From the NCBI GenBank assembly GCA_036489885.1, contig DASXEW010000003.1, forward strand, positions 806,001 through 870,000: DNA of 64,000 nucleotides. The letters are read 5' to 3'. The notes beneath the pieces are model-generated. The model was not told the DNA's origin. It saw nothing but the letters and a program-made list of their open reading frames with translations, and made no database searches. Each line of letters starts with the position of its first letter. The stretch's first letter is position 1. This DNA comes from Candidatus Baltobacteraceae bacterium (GTDB lineage: Bacteria > Vulcanimicrobiota > Vulcanimicrobiia > Vulcanimicrobiales > Vulcanimicrobiaceae). A program made the translations under genes and the position numbers. Below, piece by piece: positions 33,233-41,863 of the stretch.

Positions 33233-36200
33233 CTAGGCTGATGCAGTGGCGTTCGGCAGCCAGCGGACGTCGCTGGGTGCGAGCTCGGCTGGAACGCCGT
33301 CGATCAAACGAACGCGGCCCGCTGCAGCAGCGTCGCCGCGTGAGCCTGGGAGAATCACGCCGATCAAATTCAGCGGATCGCTCGGTGCGAGCGTGATCTC
33401 TTCGCCGCTCGGCGCGCTGCGACGAACCGCGCGGACCGCATCGAGCGCTTCGGGCAGTGCGAACTGTTCGCCGACGTAGCCTGCGACGAATCGTCCGCCG
33501 CGGATCTCGCCTTGCGCTTCCATGCGCCGTAGCTGCCAGAGGATCTCGCGCCACGGCGGCAAGTTGATCTCGCGCGCCACGATGTCGCGGAAGATGATCC
33601 CCCAGCGCGCGAGCAGCATGTGCGCAGCGCTTTCGGCTTCGAGCGTATGCGATTCGCCGGTGAGGACCGGCAGCCGCGTCCAGCGTCCGCCCGCAGAACG
33701 CGGCCGTTGACGTAAGCCCTTTTCGCCGAGACGGCGTTTGCTGTCGATCAGTGAACGCAACGCATCGAAGCGATCGGCGCTGACGAGTCCCGCAGCTGCA
33801 AGCTCCCAGAGCGCTTCCTCGACTTCAGCCGGCAGACGTCCCGTTTCGCGAACGATATCGTTGAAGAACGGTGCGCGCCAGCGGTCGATCGCGGCTAGCA
33901 CTTCGCGTGCGCCTCCCGAAAGCGGTGCGCGTTCACCGTCGCCGCCGACGATCAGGTCTTCGGCACGTTCGCGCAAGAAAAATGCAATCGGCGCAAGTCG
34001 CGTTGGACGGATGCGCTTCTTGCGTCCTTCCTGATCGACGGCGTCGACAGAGGGATGCGCGGAGAGCCGTCCCCACATCACCTCGCCCGTGTGACAAAGT
34101 TCGTCCAAGAATTCCGGTTTGTAGCCGGCGACGCGGCGCGGCAAAATTTGCGTCTCCCACCAGATTGCCGGAATCTCGTAGCCTTCCAGCTGCCGGATGA
34201 CGTTCAGCGTCCCCTCGACGCCGTGCAGGCGTGTCCCCAGCGCAACGTGTTGCCAACGCACGAGAAAGCGCATGAACTCGGCCGACGTCACCGGTTCAAT
34301 TTCGCGCCGCAGCTTGCCGAGCGTCATCCGATGGATGCGCGCGAGCAGCCGCCGATTGCACCACTCGTCTTCTTCCTGTGATCTAAAGCGTCCGGGCAGA
34401 ACCTGACCTTCGCCGACGAGCTGTGCGATCGCAATCTCGACGACGTCGTCCGGACGACCGAATTTTGCCGCAAGCTCTGCGATCGTGACTGGTCCGAGTA
34501 CTTCGAGCCAGCCGCGAATGAGTTCCGCAAACGCCGCTTCGCTCGTTTCGGGAAGCGGACGCGACGACGGCACGGCGTCGATTATCGGATCGAGGTTGGC
34601 TTCTGGATAGATGCGCTGTGCGATGTCGAGGCGTTCCGCGCTCGTCCAGAACGCGCGCTCGCCGAACCACAGCGTTGCTGCGCGCCGCTGCGCGACCAGT
34701 TCGTCGTAGAACGCGCACCACGCAGCGTGCGGCGGAACCGCGATCAGTGAGAGCAGTGCGTCGTGCAGCTCGTCGGCGTTGCGGACGACCGGCCACGATT
34801 CCCCAATGACTTCGGCGATTGCAGCCGGGTCGAGGATGCCGACGCCGTCGCTGCCGTCAACTGCCGTACGCATGGTGCGGCGCAGGGTGACGGCGCGGGC
34901 GCGACGTTCCTCGAGTGGTGCATCGTCGAGATATGCGTACGGATTCGAATTGAGAATCTCGTGACAGAACGCCGAGGGCTCGGGAGTGTCGATCGCAACC
35001 GTGCGTAGCTCGCCACGTTCGAGCCGGCCGAGAATCTCAACCCAACCGTCGAGATCCATCGCTTCGTGCAAACAGTTGTCGATCGTTTCGCGGACCAGCG
35101 GATGATCCGGGATGCGAATCGGTCCGTCGAGATTTTCCGGACATGCGGCCTGATCCGGGAACACCGCCGCCATCAGGTCTTCCGAGCGCATGCGCAGCAG
35201 CTGCGGCGGCACCTTGCGTCCGCCCGTGAATCGCAGAATCGCAAGCGCACGCATCGCGTTCCATCGCCAGCGTGACGCGAACATCGGCGCGGGCAACATT
35301 GCTTGCGTCAGCACTTCCTTCGCACTCGCCGTCTTGAGAAATTCGAAGACGGCATCGAGCGGGAAGGCGTGCGAGTCGCTGAGTGAGAGAACGATACCGT
35401 TGTCGGTCGCAGCCGCCTGCAACTCGAGATTGAACGAACGGCAGAAGCGCTTGCGTAGCGCGAGTCCCCATGCGCGGTTGATCCGCGCTCCGAACGGAGC
35501 GTGCAGGATCAACTGCATCCCGCCGCCTTCATCGAAGAATCGCTCGGCGACGATCGTGTCTTGGGATGGAACGACGCCAAGAATCGCTTTGCCGGCTTGC
35601 ACGTACGCAATCGCTTGCGCCGCGCCGCCTTCATCGAGCGAGCACTGTTCCATCAGCATCGCGTGCGCCGCCGTCATGTCGCTTGCCGACAGCCGCGCAA
35701 TCTCTTCGCGCAAATTCGAGACTTCACGCGAAAGCTCGACCGTGCGTCCTAAACCCTCACCGTTCCAGAACGGAATCGACGGGGGCGCGCCTTGCGCGTC
35801 CTCGACGCGCACGACACCCTGTTCGACACGCTTGATCCGCCACGACGTCGTCCCTAACAGGAAGATGTCACCGGCCATGCTCTCGACGGCGAAATCTTCA
35901 TCGAGCGAGCCGATCGTCGTGCCGTCGGGCTCGGCGATCACCGCGTAGGATGCAACGTCGGGGATGGCGCCGCCGGACGTGATGGCGGCAAGTCGCGCAC
36001 CGCGCCGTCCGCGCATGATCTTGTTGACGCGGTCGTGATGGAGGAATGCGCCGCTGCGGCCGCGCGACGTCGCAATGCCGTCGGCCAGCATCGCGACGAT
36101 CTCGTCGAACTCTGCCCGCGAAAGATCGCGGTACGGATAAGCTCTGCGAACGAGCGCGAAAAGCGCGTCTTCGTTCCATTCGTCGGTTGCACACGCAGCA

Positions 36201-37438
36201 ACGATTTGCTGGGCGAGAATGTCGAGCGGCTGCGGTGGAATGCACAGCGCATCGATCTCACCGATGCGAATCGAGCGCACGAGCGCTGCACATTCGATCA
36301 GCTCATCGCGCGTGAGGGCGAAGAGTACGCCCTTCGGTGTTGCGCCGACCCAGTGACCGGAACGTCCGATGCGTTGCAGTGCGGTCGCGATCGAGCGCGG
36401 CGAGCCGAGCTGAACGACGAGATCGATCGTTCCGATGTCGATGCCGAGCTCGAGCGACGCCGTTGCAACGACTGCCCGAATCTCTCCGGCCTTCAGACGC
36501 TGCTCGGCGACGAAACGTGCCGGTCGCGAAAGACTGCCGTGATGCGGCAAGACGACATCCGGCCCGAGACGCTTCGTAAGCGCGAAGGTGACCCGCTCGG
36601 CCATGCGCCGCGTCGGAACGAAGATGAGCGTCGTGCGATTGGCCCCGATCAGCTCGCAGATGCGATCGTAGACGTCGTCCCACATCTCGTTGCTCGCGAC
36701 ATGGCCGAGCTCGTCGCCCGGAATCTCGACTGCGAGCTCCATCTTGCGGCGGTGACCGATATCGATGACGGTCGCATTCGGGCTGAGATATTCAGCCACG
36801 CTCTCGAGCGGCTTTACCGTCGCAGAGAGCCCGATGCGCTGTGGTTTACTTCCGCCGCTCGACATGACGAGATGATCGAGACGGGCCAATGTCAGTGCGA
36901 GATGCGAGCCACGCTTGTCGTCGGCGAGCGCGTGAATTTCGTCGACGATGATCGTTCCGACGGAGCGCAGCAGATTGCGCGAACGTTCGGCCGTCAAGAA
37001 GATGAACAACGATTCCGGCGTCGTCACCAAGATATGTGGCGGCGTGCGCAGCATCTTGGCGCGCTCGCTTTCGCTCGTGTCGCCGGTGCGTACCGCGGTG
37101 CGGATCGGCGCGAGCCCGATACCTCGCTCGCTCGCAAGCGCATTCAGCTCGCCGAGCGGCGTCTCGAGATTGCGGCGGACGTCGTTGGTCAGCGCGCGCA
37201 AGGGAGAAACGTACAGGACCAGGGTCTGATCGGGGAGGCCGGCCGGCGTCTGCGCGCGCCGCACCAGCTCGTCCAGGCACAATAGGAAGGCAGCCAGCGT
37301 CTTACCTGAGCCGGTCGGGGCCGTGATGAGCACATCGCGGCCAGAGCGAATCTCGGGCCAGCCTAAGCGCTGCGGCTCAGTCGGCTCGCCGAAGCGCTGC
37401 GCGAACCAGTCGCGGACGATCGGGTCGAACTCAATCAC
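33233..37438 (-). CDS. lhr: Lhr-type superfamily 2 ATP-dependent helicase
   Basis: At 1401 residues this is a full-length Lhr (large helicase-related). Walker A is APTGSGKTLAA (about 40-50), the DEIH box is at 166-169 (VDEIHALADDKRGSH) and motif VI is IGRSGHWVG. The long C-terminal part contains Lhr-specific winged-helix and beta-barrel domains. Lhr translocates 3'-5' on single-stranded DNA, unwinds RNA-DNA hybrids and is linked to DNA repair. It is monocistronic; a 79-base gap separates it from the peroxiredoxin gene. Confidence 0.93.
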   Translation of the reverse strand: MIEFDPIVRDWFAQRFGEPTEPQRLGWPEIRSGRDVLITAPTGSGKTLAAFLLCLDELVRRAQTPAGLPDQTLVLYVSPLRALTNDVRRNLETPLGELNALASERGIGLAPIRTAVRTGDTSESERAKMLRTPPHILVTTPESLFIFLTAERSRNLLRSVGTIIVDEIHALADDKRGSHLALTLARLDHLVMSSGGSKPQRIGLSATVKPLESVAEYLSPNATVIDIGHRRKMELAVEIPGDELGHVASNEMWDDVYDRICELIGANRTTLIFVPTRRMAERVTFALTKRLGPDVVLPHHGSLSRPARFVAEQRLKAGEIRAVVATASLELGIDIGTIDLVVQLGSPRSIATALQRIGRSGHWVGATPKGVLFALTRDELIECAALVRSIRIGEIDALCIPPQPLDILAQQIVAACATDEWNEDALFALVRRAYPYRDLSRAEFDEIVAMLADGIATSRGRSGAFLHHDRVNKIMRGRRGARLAAITSGGAIPDVASYAVIAEPDGTTIGSLDEDFAVESMAGDIFLLGTTSWRIKRVEQGVVRVEDAQGAPPSIPFWNGEGLGRTVELSREVSNLREEIARLSASDMTAAHAMLMEQCSLDEGGAAQAIAYVQAGKAILGVVPSQDTIVAERFFDEGGGMQLILHAPFGARINRAWGLALRKRFCRSFNLELQAAATDNGIVLSLSDSHAFPLDAVFEFLKTASAKEVLTQAMLPAPMFASRWRWNAMRALAILRFTGGRKVPPQLLRMRSEDLMAAVFPDQAACPENLDGPIRIPDHPLVRETIDNCLHEAMDLDGWVEILGRLERGELRTVAIDTPEPSAFCHEILNSNPYAYLDDAPLEERRARAVTLRRTMRTAVDGSDGVGILDPAAIAEVIGESWPVVRNADELHDALLSLIAVPPHAAWCAFYDELVAQRRAATLWFGERAFWTSAERLDIAQRIYPEANLDPIIDAVPSSRPLPETSEAAFAELIRGWLEVLGPVTIAELAAKFGRPDDVVEIAIAQLVGEGQVLPGRFRSQEEDEWCNRRLLARIHRMTLGKLRREIEPVTSAEFMRFLVRWQHVALGTRLHGVEGTLNVIRQLEGYEIPAIWWETQILPRRVAGYKPEFLDELCHTGEVMWGRLSAHPSVDAVDQEGRKKRIRPTRLAPIAFFLRERAEDLIVGGDGERAPLSGGAREVLAAIDRWRAPFFNDIVRETGRLPAEVEEALWELAAAGLVSADRFDALRSLIDSKRRLGEKGLRQRPRSAGGRWTRLPVLTGESHTLEAESAAHMLLARWGIIFRDIVAREINLPPWREILWQLRRMEAQGEIRGGRFVAGYVGEQFALPEALDAVRAVRRSAPSGEEITLAPSDPLNLIGVILPGSRGDAAAAGRVRLIDGVPAELAPSDVRWLPNATASA

Positions 37439-37517
37439 GGTGCATCCTAGAAATAGCGAGAGCGGAAAGGAGTTTCATCCTTCCCGCCCTCGATGCCACC
37501 AGTAGGGCACTGAGCTT

Positions 37518-38168
37518 CTACTTGGGCTGGGGCGTCATCCGTAGGTACGGCTTGATGGTCCGGTAGCCCGGGAAGCGTTTGTCCGCATCTTCGTTGCTGA
37601 TGGCCGTTGTGATGATGACGTCGTCGCCTTGCTTCCAATTCACCGGCGTTGCGACCGAGTGTTTGTCGGTGAGCTGAAGCGAATCAATCACGCGCAGTAT
37701 CTCATCGAAATTGCGTCCGCACGTTTGCGGATACGTGATCATGAGCCGAACTTTCTTTTTCGGATCGATCACGAAAACCGTCCGAACCGTGAACACCTCA
37801 TCGTGCGCAGGATGCATCATGCCGTACATGCCGGCGACTTTGCGCTCCGGATCCGCAATGATTGGATAATCGACTTTTGTGTTTTGCGTTTCTTCGATGT
37901 CTTTCACCCAGCCGCTGTGCGAATCGACGGGATCGACCGACAGACCGATCACTTTGACGTTGCGCTTCTTGAACTCCGGGAGCAGTTTGCCAACGTAGCC
38001 GAGTTCGGTGGTACAGACCGGCGTGAAATCTTTCGGATGTGAGAATAGGATCGCCCAACTGTCGCCGATCCAATCGTGAAAGCGAATCTTACCTTGCGTG
38101 GTATCCGCTTCGAAATCCGGCGCGGTGTCGCCGAGCCGCGGCATCGAGGCCGCGATCGTGGTACTCAT
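37518..38168 (-). CDS. 1-Cys peroxiredoxin (Prx6 type)
   Basis: A 216-residue AhpC/TSA-family peroxidase. The peroxidatic Cys52 sits in DFTPVCTTE; the Arg of FTVRTVFVID completes the site. There is no resolving Cys near the C-terminus, and the long C-terminal domain (HSVATPVNWKQGDDVII) is typical of Prx6-type 1-Cys enzymes. It reduces H2O2 and organic hydroperoxides in the cytosol. It follows a serine hydrolase gene (36-base gap) on the same strand. Confidence 0.92.
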   Translation of the reverse strand: MSTTIAASMPRLGDTAPDFEADTTQGKIRFHDWIGDSWAILFSHPKDFTPVCTTELGYVGKLLPEFKKRNVKVIGLSVDPVDSHSGWVKDIEETQNTKVDYPIIADPERKVAGMYGMMHPAHDEVFTVRTVFVIDPKKKVRLMITYPQTCGRNFDEILRVIDSLQLTDKHSVATPVNWKQGDDVIITTAISNEDADKRFPGYRTIKPYLRMTPQPK

Positions 38169-38204
38169 GGCTATTTAGCTCCTCGCTGTTTTGTAGGGTG
38201 CGGT

Positions 38205-39089
38205 TTATGACCGCGACAGTAACTTTTTGAGGAAGGTTTCGTGCTTCCACGAGTTGCTCTGGCCGAAATGCACGACGACTGTGTCAAAGGCAAACAAAAC
38301 GTAAAGCGCCTGCCCGCCTGATCCGCTGGCGTAAACGATCCCCGGAACGTCGGGAAACGGAGTGAGCCAAAAACCGAGTCCGTAGCGCGGGTTCGCGCGC
38401 GAGCCTTCGAAACACGCCGTGACGGAGGCTTCGCTTAGAATGTTCTTTCCTTTATAGGTGCCGCGCCCCAGCAAGAATTGCCCGAACTTGAGCCATTCGA
38501 GCGGCCCGAGCGACGCCCCGGTCGGGAGCGGATGCGTTCCGTCTTTGAGCTTGCGCCACGCCTGGATCTCGAGGCCGATCGGGTCGAGAATACGTTCGCG
38601 CAAATAGTCGTGCGGCTCGATAGTGCGTGGTGCAAGTTTGCGGCGCAGCACTTCACCGAAGATCTGCAGAGCGATTCCGCCGTATGTAAACGTAGCGCCC
38701 GGCATCGTTTGCAGCGGCAATGCTATCGCTGCCGCAGCCCCGGGGACCGCGTTGCCCAATCCGCCGAATCCGAATCCGGCCGTGAGATTCAGCAAATCGC
38801 GTATTGTCACGAGCTCTTTGCGCGGATTCTCTTCCCACTCGGGAATCGTTCGCGCAACTTGCTCGTCGAGGCGCAGCAAACCGTCTTCCTGGGCTGCCGC
38901 CGCTGTGATTCCCCAGAAGCTTTTCGTCCCGCTGTAGATCGCGTGAGGACGATCCGACGCGTACATCGGCCCGTAACACTCGAAGCTGACCTTGCCGCCG
39001 CGCGCGACGACGAGCGCGTGCAGCTTGTGCCGTTCCGCATATGCGAGCGCCGCATCGTAGTCGAGCTTGGGAGCCGGTGTGACGGCCAT
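38205..39089 (-). CDS. Serine beta-lactamase-like hydrolase
   Basis: The 294-residue protein has the SxxK active site Ser53-x-x-Lys56 (YSGTKSFWG) and class-C-like segments LLNLTAGFG, FTYGGIALQIFGE and YGLGFWL. The family includes esterases, D-aminopeptidases and true class C beta-lactamases; no signal peptide is seen, so a cytosolic esterase or amidase is likelier than antibiotic resistance. ATG at 39089 is chosen because the open frame upstream to 39437 is not protein-like and overlaps the divergent FAH-family gene. Confidence 0.82.
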   Translation of the reverse strand: MAVTPAPKLDYDAALAYAERHKLHALVVARGGKVSFECYGPMYASDRPHAIYSGTKSFWGITAAAAQEDGLLRLDEQVARTIPEWEENPRKELVTIRDLLNLTAGFGFGGLGNAVPGAAAAIALPLQTMPGATFTYGGIALQIFGEVLRRKLAPRTIEPHDYLRERILDPIGLEIQAWRKLKDGTHPLPTGASLGPLEWLKFGQFLLGRGTYKGKNILSEASVTACFEGSRANPRYGLGFWLTPFPDVPGIVYASGSGGQALYVLFAFDTVVVHFGQSNSWKHETFLKKLLSRS

Positions 39090-39167
39090 GCCGGGGCATA
39101 CTCGGCCACACGATATTGGGCCTCGTGGGGATAGGGAACGGCGCGACCTTCGGCGCATGGGGCGGCC

Positions 39168-40028
39168 ATGCGAATTGTGAGTTATCGAGTAGGCGGCGGC
39201 TCCTGGCGCGCCGGCGCGGAGCGCGATGGTTCGGTTATCGACATCGCCGGTGAGGGCAATCTTTCGGTCAAGGCGTTGCTTGCCGGTGGAAAGGCTGCGC
39301 TCGACGCGGCGGCCACGCGCGAGAAAAGCAGTAAGCCTGTCAGCGGAAACGTCGAGATCGGCCCCGTCATTCCTGATCCCGACAAAGTTATTTGCATCGG
39401 GTTGAACTACCGCAAGCACGCCGAAGAAACGGGACAACCGCTTCCCACAGTCCCGACGATGTTCCCGAAATATCGCAATTCGCTCATTGCGAACGGCGCG
39501 CAGATCGTGTTGCCGCGCAACAATCCGGGCAACGTCGATTACGAGAACGAGCTAACGATCGTGATCGGCAAGAGCTGCAAGTACGTGACCGAAGCCGAAG
39601 CGCTCGAGTATGTTGCCGGTTATACGATCATGAACGACGTCAGCGCGCGCGATCTGCAAATGCAGACGAGTCAATGGGGCGCCGGCAAAGCGGTCGACAC
39701 GTTCGCACCGCTCGGACCTGCGCTCGTTCCGGCATCCGAGATCGGCAATCCGCAGAAGCTTGCGATCAAAACGCGGCTCAACGGACGTGTCGTGCAAGAT
39801 TCCAATACCTCGGACATGGTGTTTAGCTGCGCGCAAATCATCGCGTTTCTGAGCAACTTCATGACGCTCGAACCGGGTGACGTTATTGCGACGGGGACGC
39901 CGGAAGGCGTCGGCTTCAAGCGCCAACCGCCGCTCTTTCTCAAAGATGGCGACATCATCGAACTCGAGATCGAGAAGCTCGGCATCCTGCAAAATCCTGT
40001 CGTTTCAAAGGTGCCCGCAACGGTCTAA
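39168..40028 (+). CDS. Fumarylacetoacetate hydrolase (FAH) family protein
   Basis: A 286-residue FAH-fold enzyme with ICIGLNYRKHAEE, the metal-binding DYENELTIVIGK, GYTIMNDVSARDLQ and DVIATGTPEGVG. FAH-family enzymes cleave C-C bonds or decarboxylate 2-oxo acids with Mg2+ (fumarylpyruvate hydrolase, acylpyruvase, FAA hydrolase). It may serve the homogentisate pathway with hmgA at 22645, but the two are 15 kb apart and the short single-domain form is more often an acylpyruvase. Confidence 0.87.
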   Translation: MRIVSYRVGGGSWRAGAERDGSVIDIAGEGNLSVKALLAGGKAALDAAATREKSSKPVSGNVEIGPVIPDPDKVICIGLNYRKHAEETGQPLPTVPTMFPKYRNSLIANGAQIVLPRNNPGNVDYENELTIVIGKSCKYVTEAEALEYVAGYTIMNDVSARDLQMQTSQWGAGKAVDTFAPLGPALVPASEIGNPQKLAIKTRLNGRVVQDSNTSDMVFSCAQIIAFLSNFMTLEPGDVIATGTPEGVGFKRQPPLFLKDGDIIELEIEKLGILQNPVVSKVPATV

Positions 40029-40044
40029 CCGCGTGTAGAAAAAC

Positions 40045-41298
40045 ATGAACGACGACACGCTTGCGATTCTGGTCGGAGGGGGACCGGCACCGGGTATCAA
40101 TGGCGTCATTGCTTCGGCGACGATCGAAGCGATCAATAGCGGTTTGCGTGTCATCGGCTTATACGACGGTTACCTGCACATTGCGCACGGTGATATCTCC
40201 CACGTCCGCGAGCTGACAATCGAAAACGTCTCGCGGCTTCATTTTACCGGCGGCTCGTATCTGCGCACGTCGCGAACGAACCCAGCCAAAGACGACGCGA
40301 CGCTGCAGCGCTGTATTCGCTCGCTCTTCGAGCTTGGCGTCCGCTATGTCATCGCAATCGGCGGCGACGACACGACGTACGGCGCCGCGCGAATTGCAGC
40401 GCAGACGAAGGGCCGCCTCGGAATCGTAACGGTCCCGAAGACGATCGACAACGATCTGCCGCTTCCAGACAACGCGCCGACGTTCGGGTTCGAAACGGCG
40501 CGCACGGTCGGAACCGGCATCCTCGAAAATTTGATGGAAGATGCGCGGACCGCATCGCGCTGGTATTTGGCCGTCACGATGGGACGCAAGTCGGGTGCGC
40601 TCGCACTTGGAATCTGCAAGGCCGCGGGCGCGACGCTCGCTGTGATTCCAGAAGAGTTCGGGAGTGAGATTCTTTTCGACGATGTCGTCGATACGATATG
40701 CGGCTCGATCATCAAACGCAAACAGCTTGGCGCCGATCACGGCGTCGCGGTGATCGCCGAAGGGATCGCCGAGCGCATGGACATTCAGAAGCTCGAGTCC
40801 GAACACGTTACGCGCGATGCATACGGTCACACACGCCTCGCCGACATCCCGCTCGGCATGATGCTGCGCGATGCCGTCCGCGATCGGCTCTCGCAGCTGG
40901 GTCTCGACAACACGGTCGTCACGAAGGACATCGGTTACGAGCTGCGCTGCGCAAAGCCGGTGCCGTTCGACGTCGAGTACACGCGCACGCTCGGCTACGG
41001 CGCGGTACGGCATCTGTTAGCCGGCGGCAGTGGTGCATTGATCGCGCTTTCGGGCGGACACATGGTTCCGGTAACGCTTGAGGAGCTGACCGACCCTAAT
41101 ACCGGTCGCATACGGGTCCGGCTGGTCGACGTCACGACCGAATCGTACGAGGTCGCGCGCAAATACATGATCCGCCTCGAGCCGAGCGATCTTGAAGAGC
41201 CACGGCTATCGCGCCTTGCCGTTCAGACCTCGCTCTCACCGCAGGAGTTCGCGAGCCGGTTCGGCAGAGTCGTCGGGGAGCCGGCACCGGCTCGATAG
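40045..41298 (+). CDS. pfkA: 6-phosphofructokinase, probably PPi-dependent
   Basis: A 417-residue PFK. The phosphoryl-donor loop reads IGGDDTT (105-111), with Asp in place of the second Gly of ATP-PFK GGDGS, and PKTIDNDLP (131-139) has the Lys after Pro; both changes are associated with pyrophosphate-dependent PFK. MGRKSGALAL and FGFETARTVG provide the fructose-6-phosphate site. Such an enzyme works reversibly in glycolysis and gluconeogenesis. It lies 16 bases after the FAH-family gene. Confidence 0.88.
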   Translation: MNDDTLAILVGGGPAPGINGVIASATIEAINSGLRVIGLYDGYLHIAHGDISHVRELTIENVSRLHFTGGSYLRTSRTNPAKDDATLQRCIRSLFELGVRYVIAIGGDDTTYGAARIAAQTKGRLGIVTVPKTIDNDLPLPDNAPTFGFETARTVGTGILENLMEDARTASRWYLAVTMGRKSGALALGICKAAGATLAVIPEEFGSEILFDDVVDTICGSIIKRKQLGADHGVAVIAEGIAERMDIQKLESEHVTRDAYGHTRLADIPLGMMLRDAVRDRLSQLGLDNTVVTKDIGYELRCAKPVPFDVEYTRTLGYGAVRHLLAGGSGALIALSGGHMVPVTLEELTDPNTGRIRVRLVDVTTESYEVARKYMIRLEPSDLEEPRLSRLAVQTSLSPQEFASRFGRVVGEPAPAR

Positions 41299-41305
41299 GA
41301 GCGGA

Positions 41306-41854
41306 TTGGGCGAATACAAGGACGTCGTCGCGGACGCGGTCGAGCACCACGATAGGCACGGCGTCTCGCGGATTACGCCGATTGCCGCTGCGGTTATCGC
41401 CGTGATGGCGGCGCTCGTTACGCTGCTCGTCCATCAGCGTTCGAATCAAGCGCTTACCGCCAAGAACAATGCGATCTTGGCGTTCACGCACGCGAGCGAC
41501 GCGTACGGTTACTATCAAGCGAAATCGATCAAAGAAGATGTTTACACCGTCGCGCTCACGACGAGCGCGCACCCAACGGCGGCGTTGCGCAAAGTCGTCC
41601 AGCACGAGCATCAATCTAAAGCAACGGTGCTTGCCCAAGCGCGAGACTACGAGCAACAAGCCGACGCCTATGATTCCAAGAGCGAGCGCTTCGTGCACTC
41701 GTACGAAATACTGGAGATCTCCGCCACGTTTCTTGAAGTCGCAATCGTGATTCTCTCGATCTCCACGATTGCCGGCACGATCATTCTTCCGGTGATCGCC
41801 TCGGTGTCGACCCTCGTCGGCGTCGGCTTTGCGATCGCCGGCATACCAGTTTAG
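41306..41854 (+). CDS. DUF4337 membrane protein
   Basis: The 182-residue protein has one N-terminal membrane helix (about 20-42, ITPIAAAVIAVMAALVTLLV), a coiled or helical middle (about 45-130) with NNAILAFTHASDAYGYYQAKSIKE, and two C-terminal helices (about 135-180). This layout matches DUF4337. The function is unknown. Start is probably TTG at 41306 with AGGAG just upstream; no ATG or GTG gives the right N-terminus. It lies 7 bases after pfkA and 9 before the D-aminoacylase-like gene. Confidence 0.75.
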   Translation: MGEYKDVVADAVEHHDRHGVSRITPIAAAVIAVMAALVTLLVHQRSNQALTAKNNAILAFTHASDAYGYYQAKSIKEDVYTVALTTSAHPTAALRKVVQHEHQSKATVLAQARDYEQQADAYDSKSERFVHSYEILEISATFLEVAIVILSISTIAGTIILPVIASVSTLVGVGFAIAGIPV

Positions 41855-41863
41855 GGTGCGCAG

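Noticed and set aside
33168-33240. Minus-strand tail with a CPAC motif just after lhr
   Set aside because: Only about 25 codons would be outside lhr, there is no start with a ribosome-binding site, and the remaining upstream part is an alternative frame of lhr.
36035-37285. Long plus-strand open frame opposite lhr (416 codons)
   Set aside because: It is the antisense of a strongly conserved helicase region, its translation is Arg/Asp-rich with no motif, and such shadows are frequent in this GC-rich sequence.
38205-39089. Antibiotic-resistance beta-lactamase
   Set aside because: Only the general SxxK fold is visible, there is no signal peptide, and context is housekeeping; an esterase or amidase is likelier.
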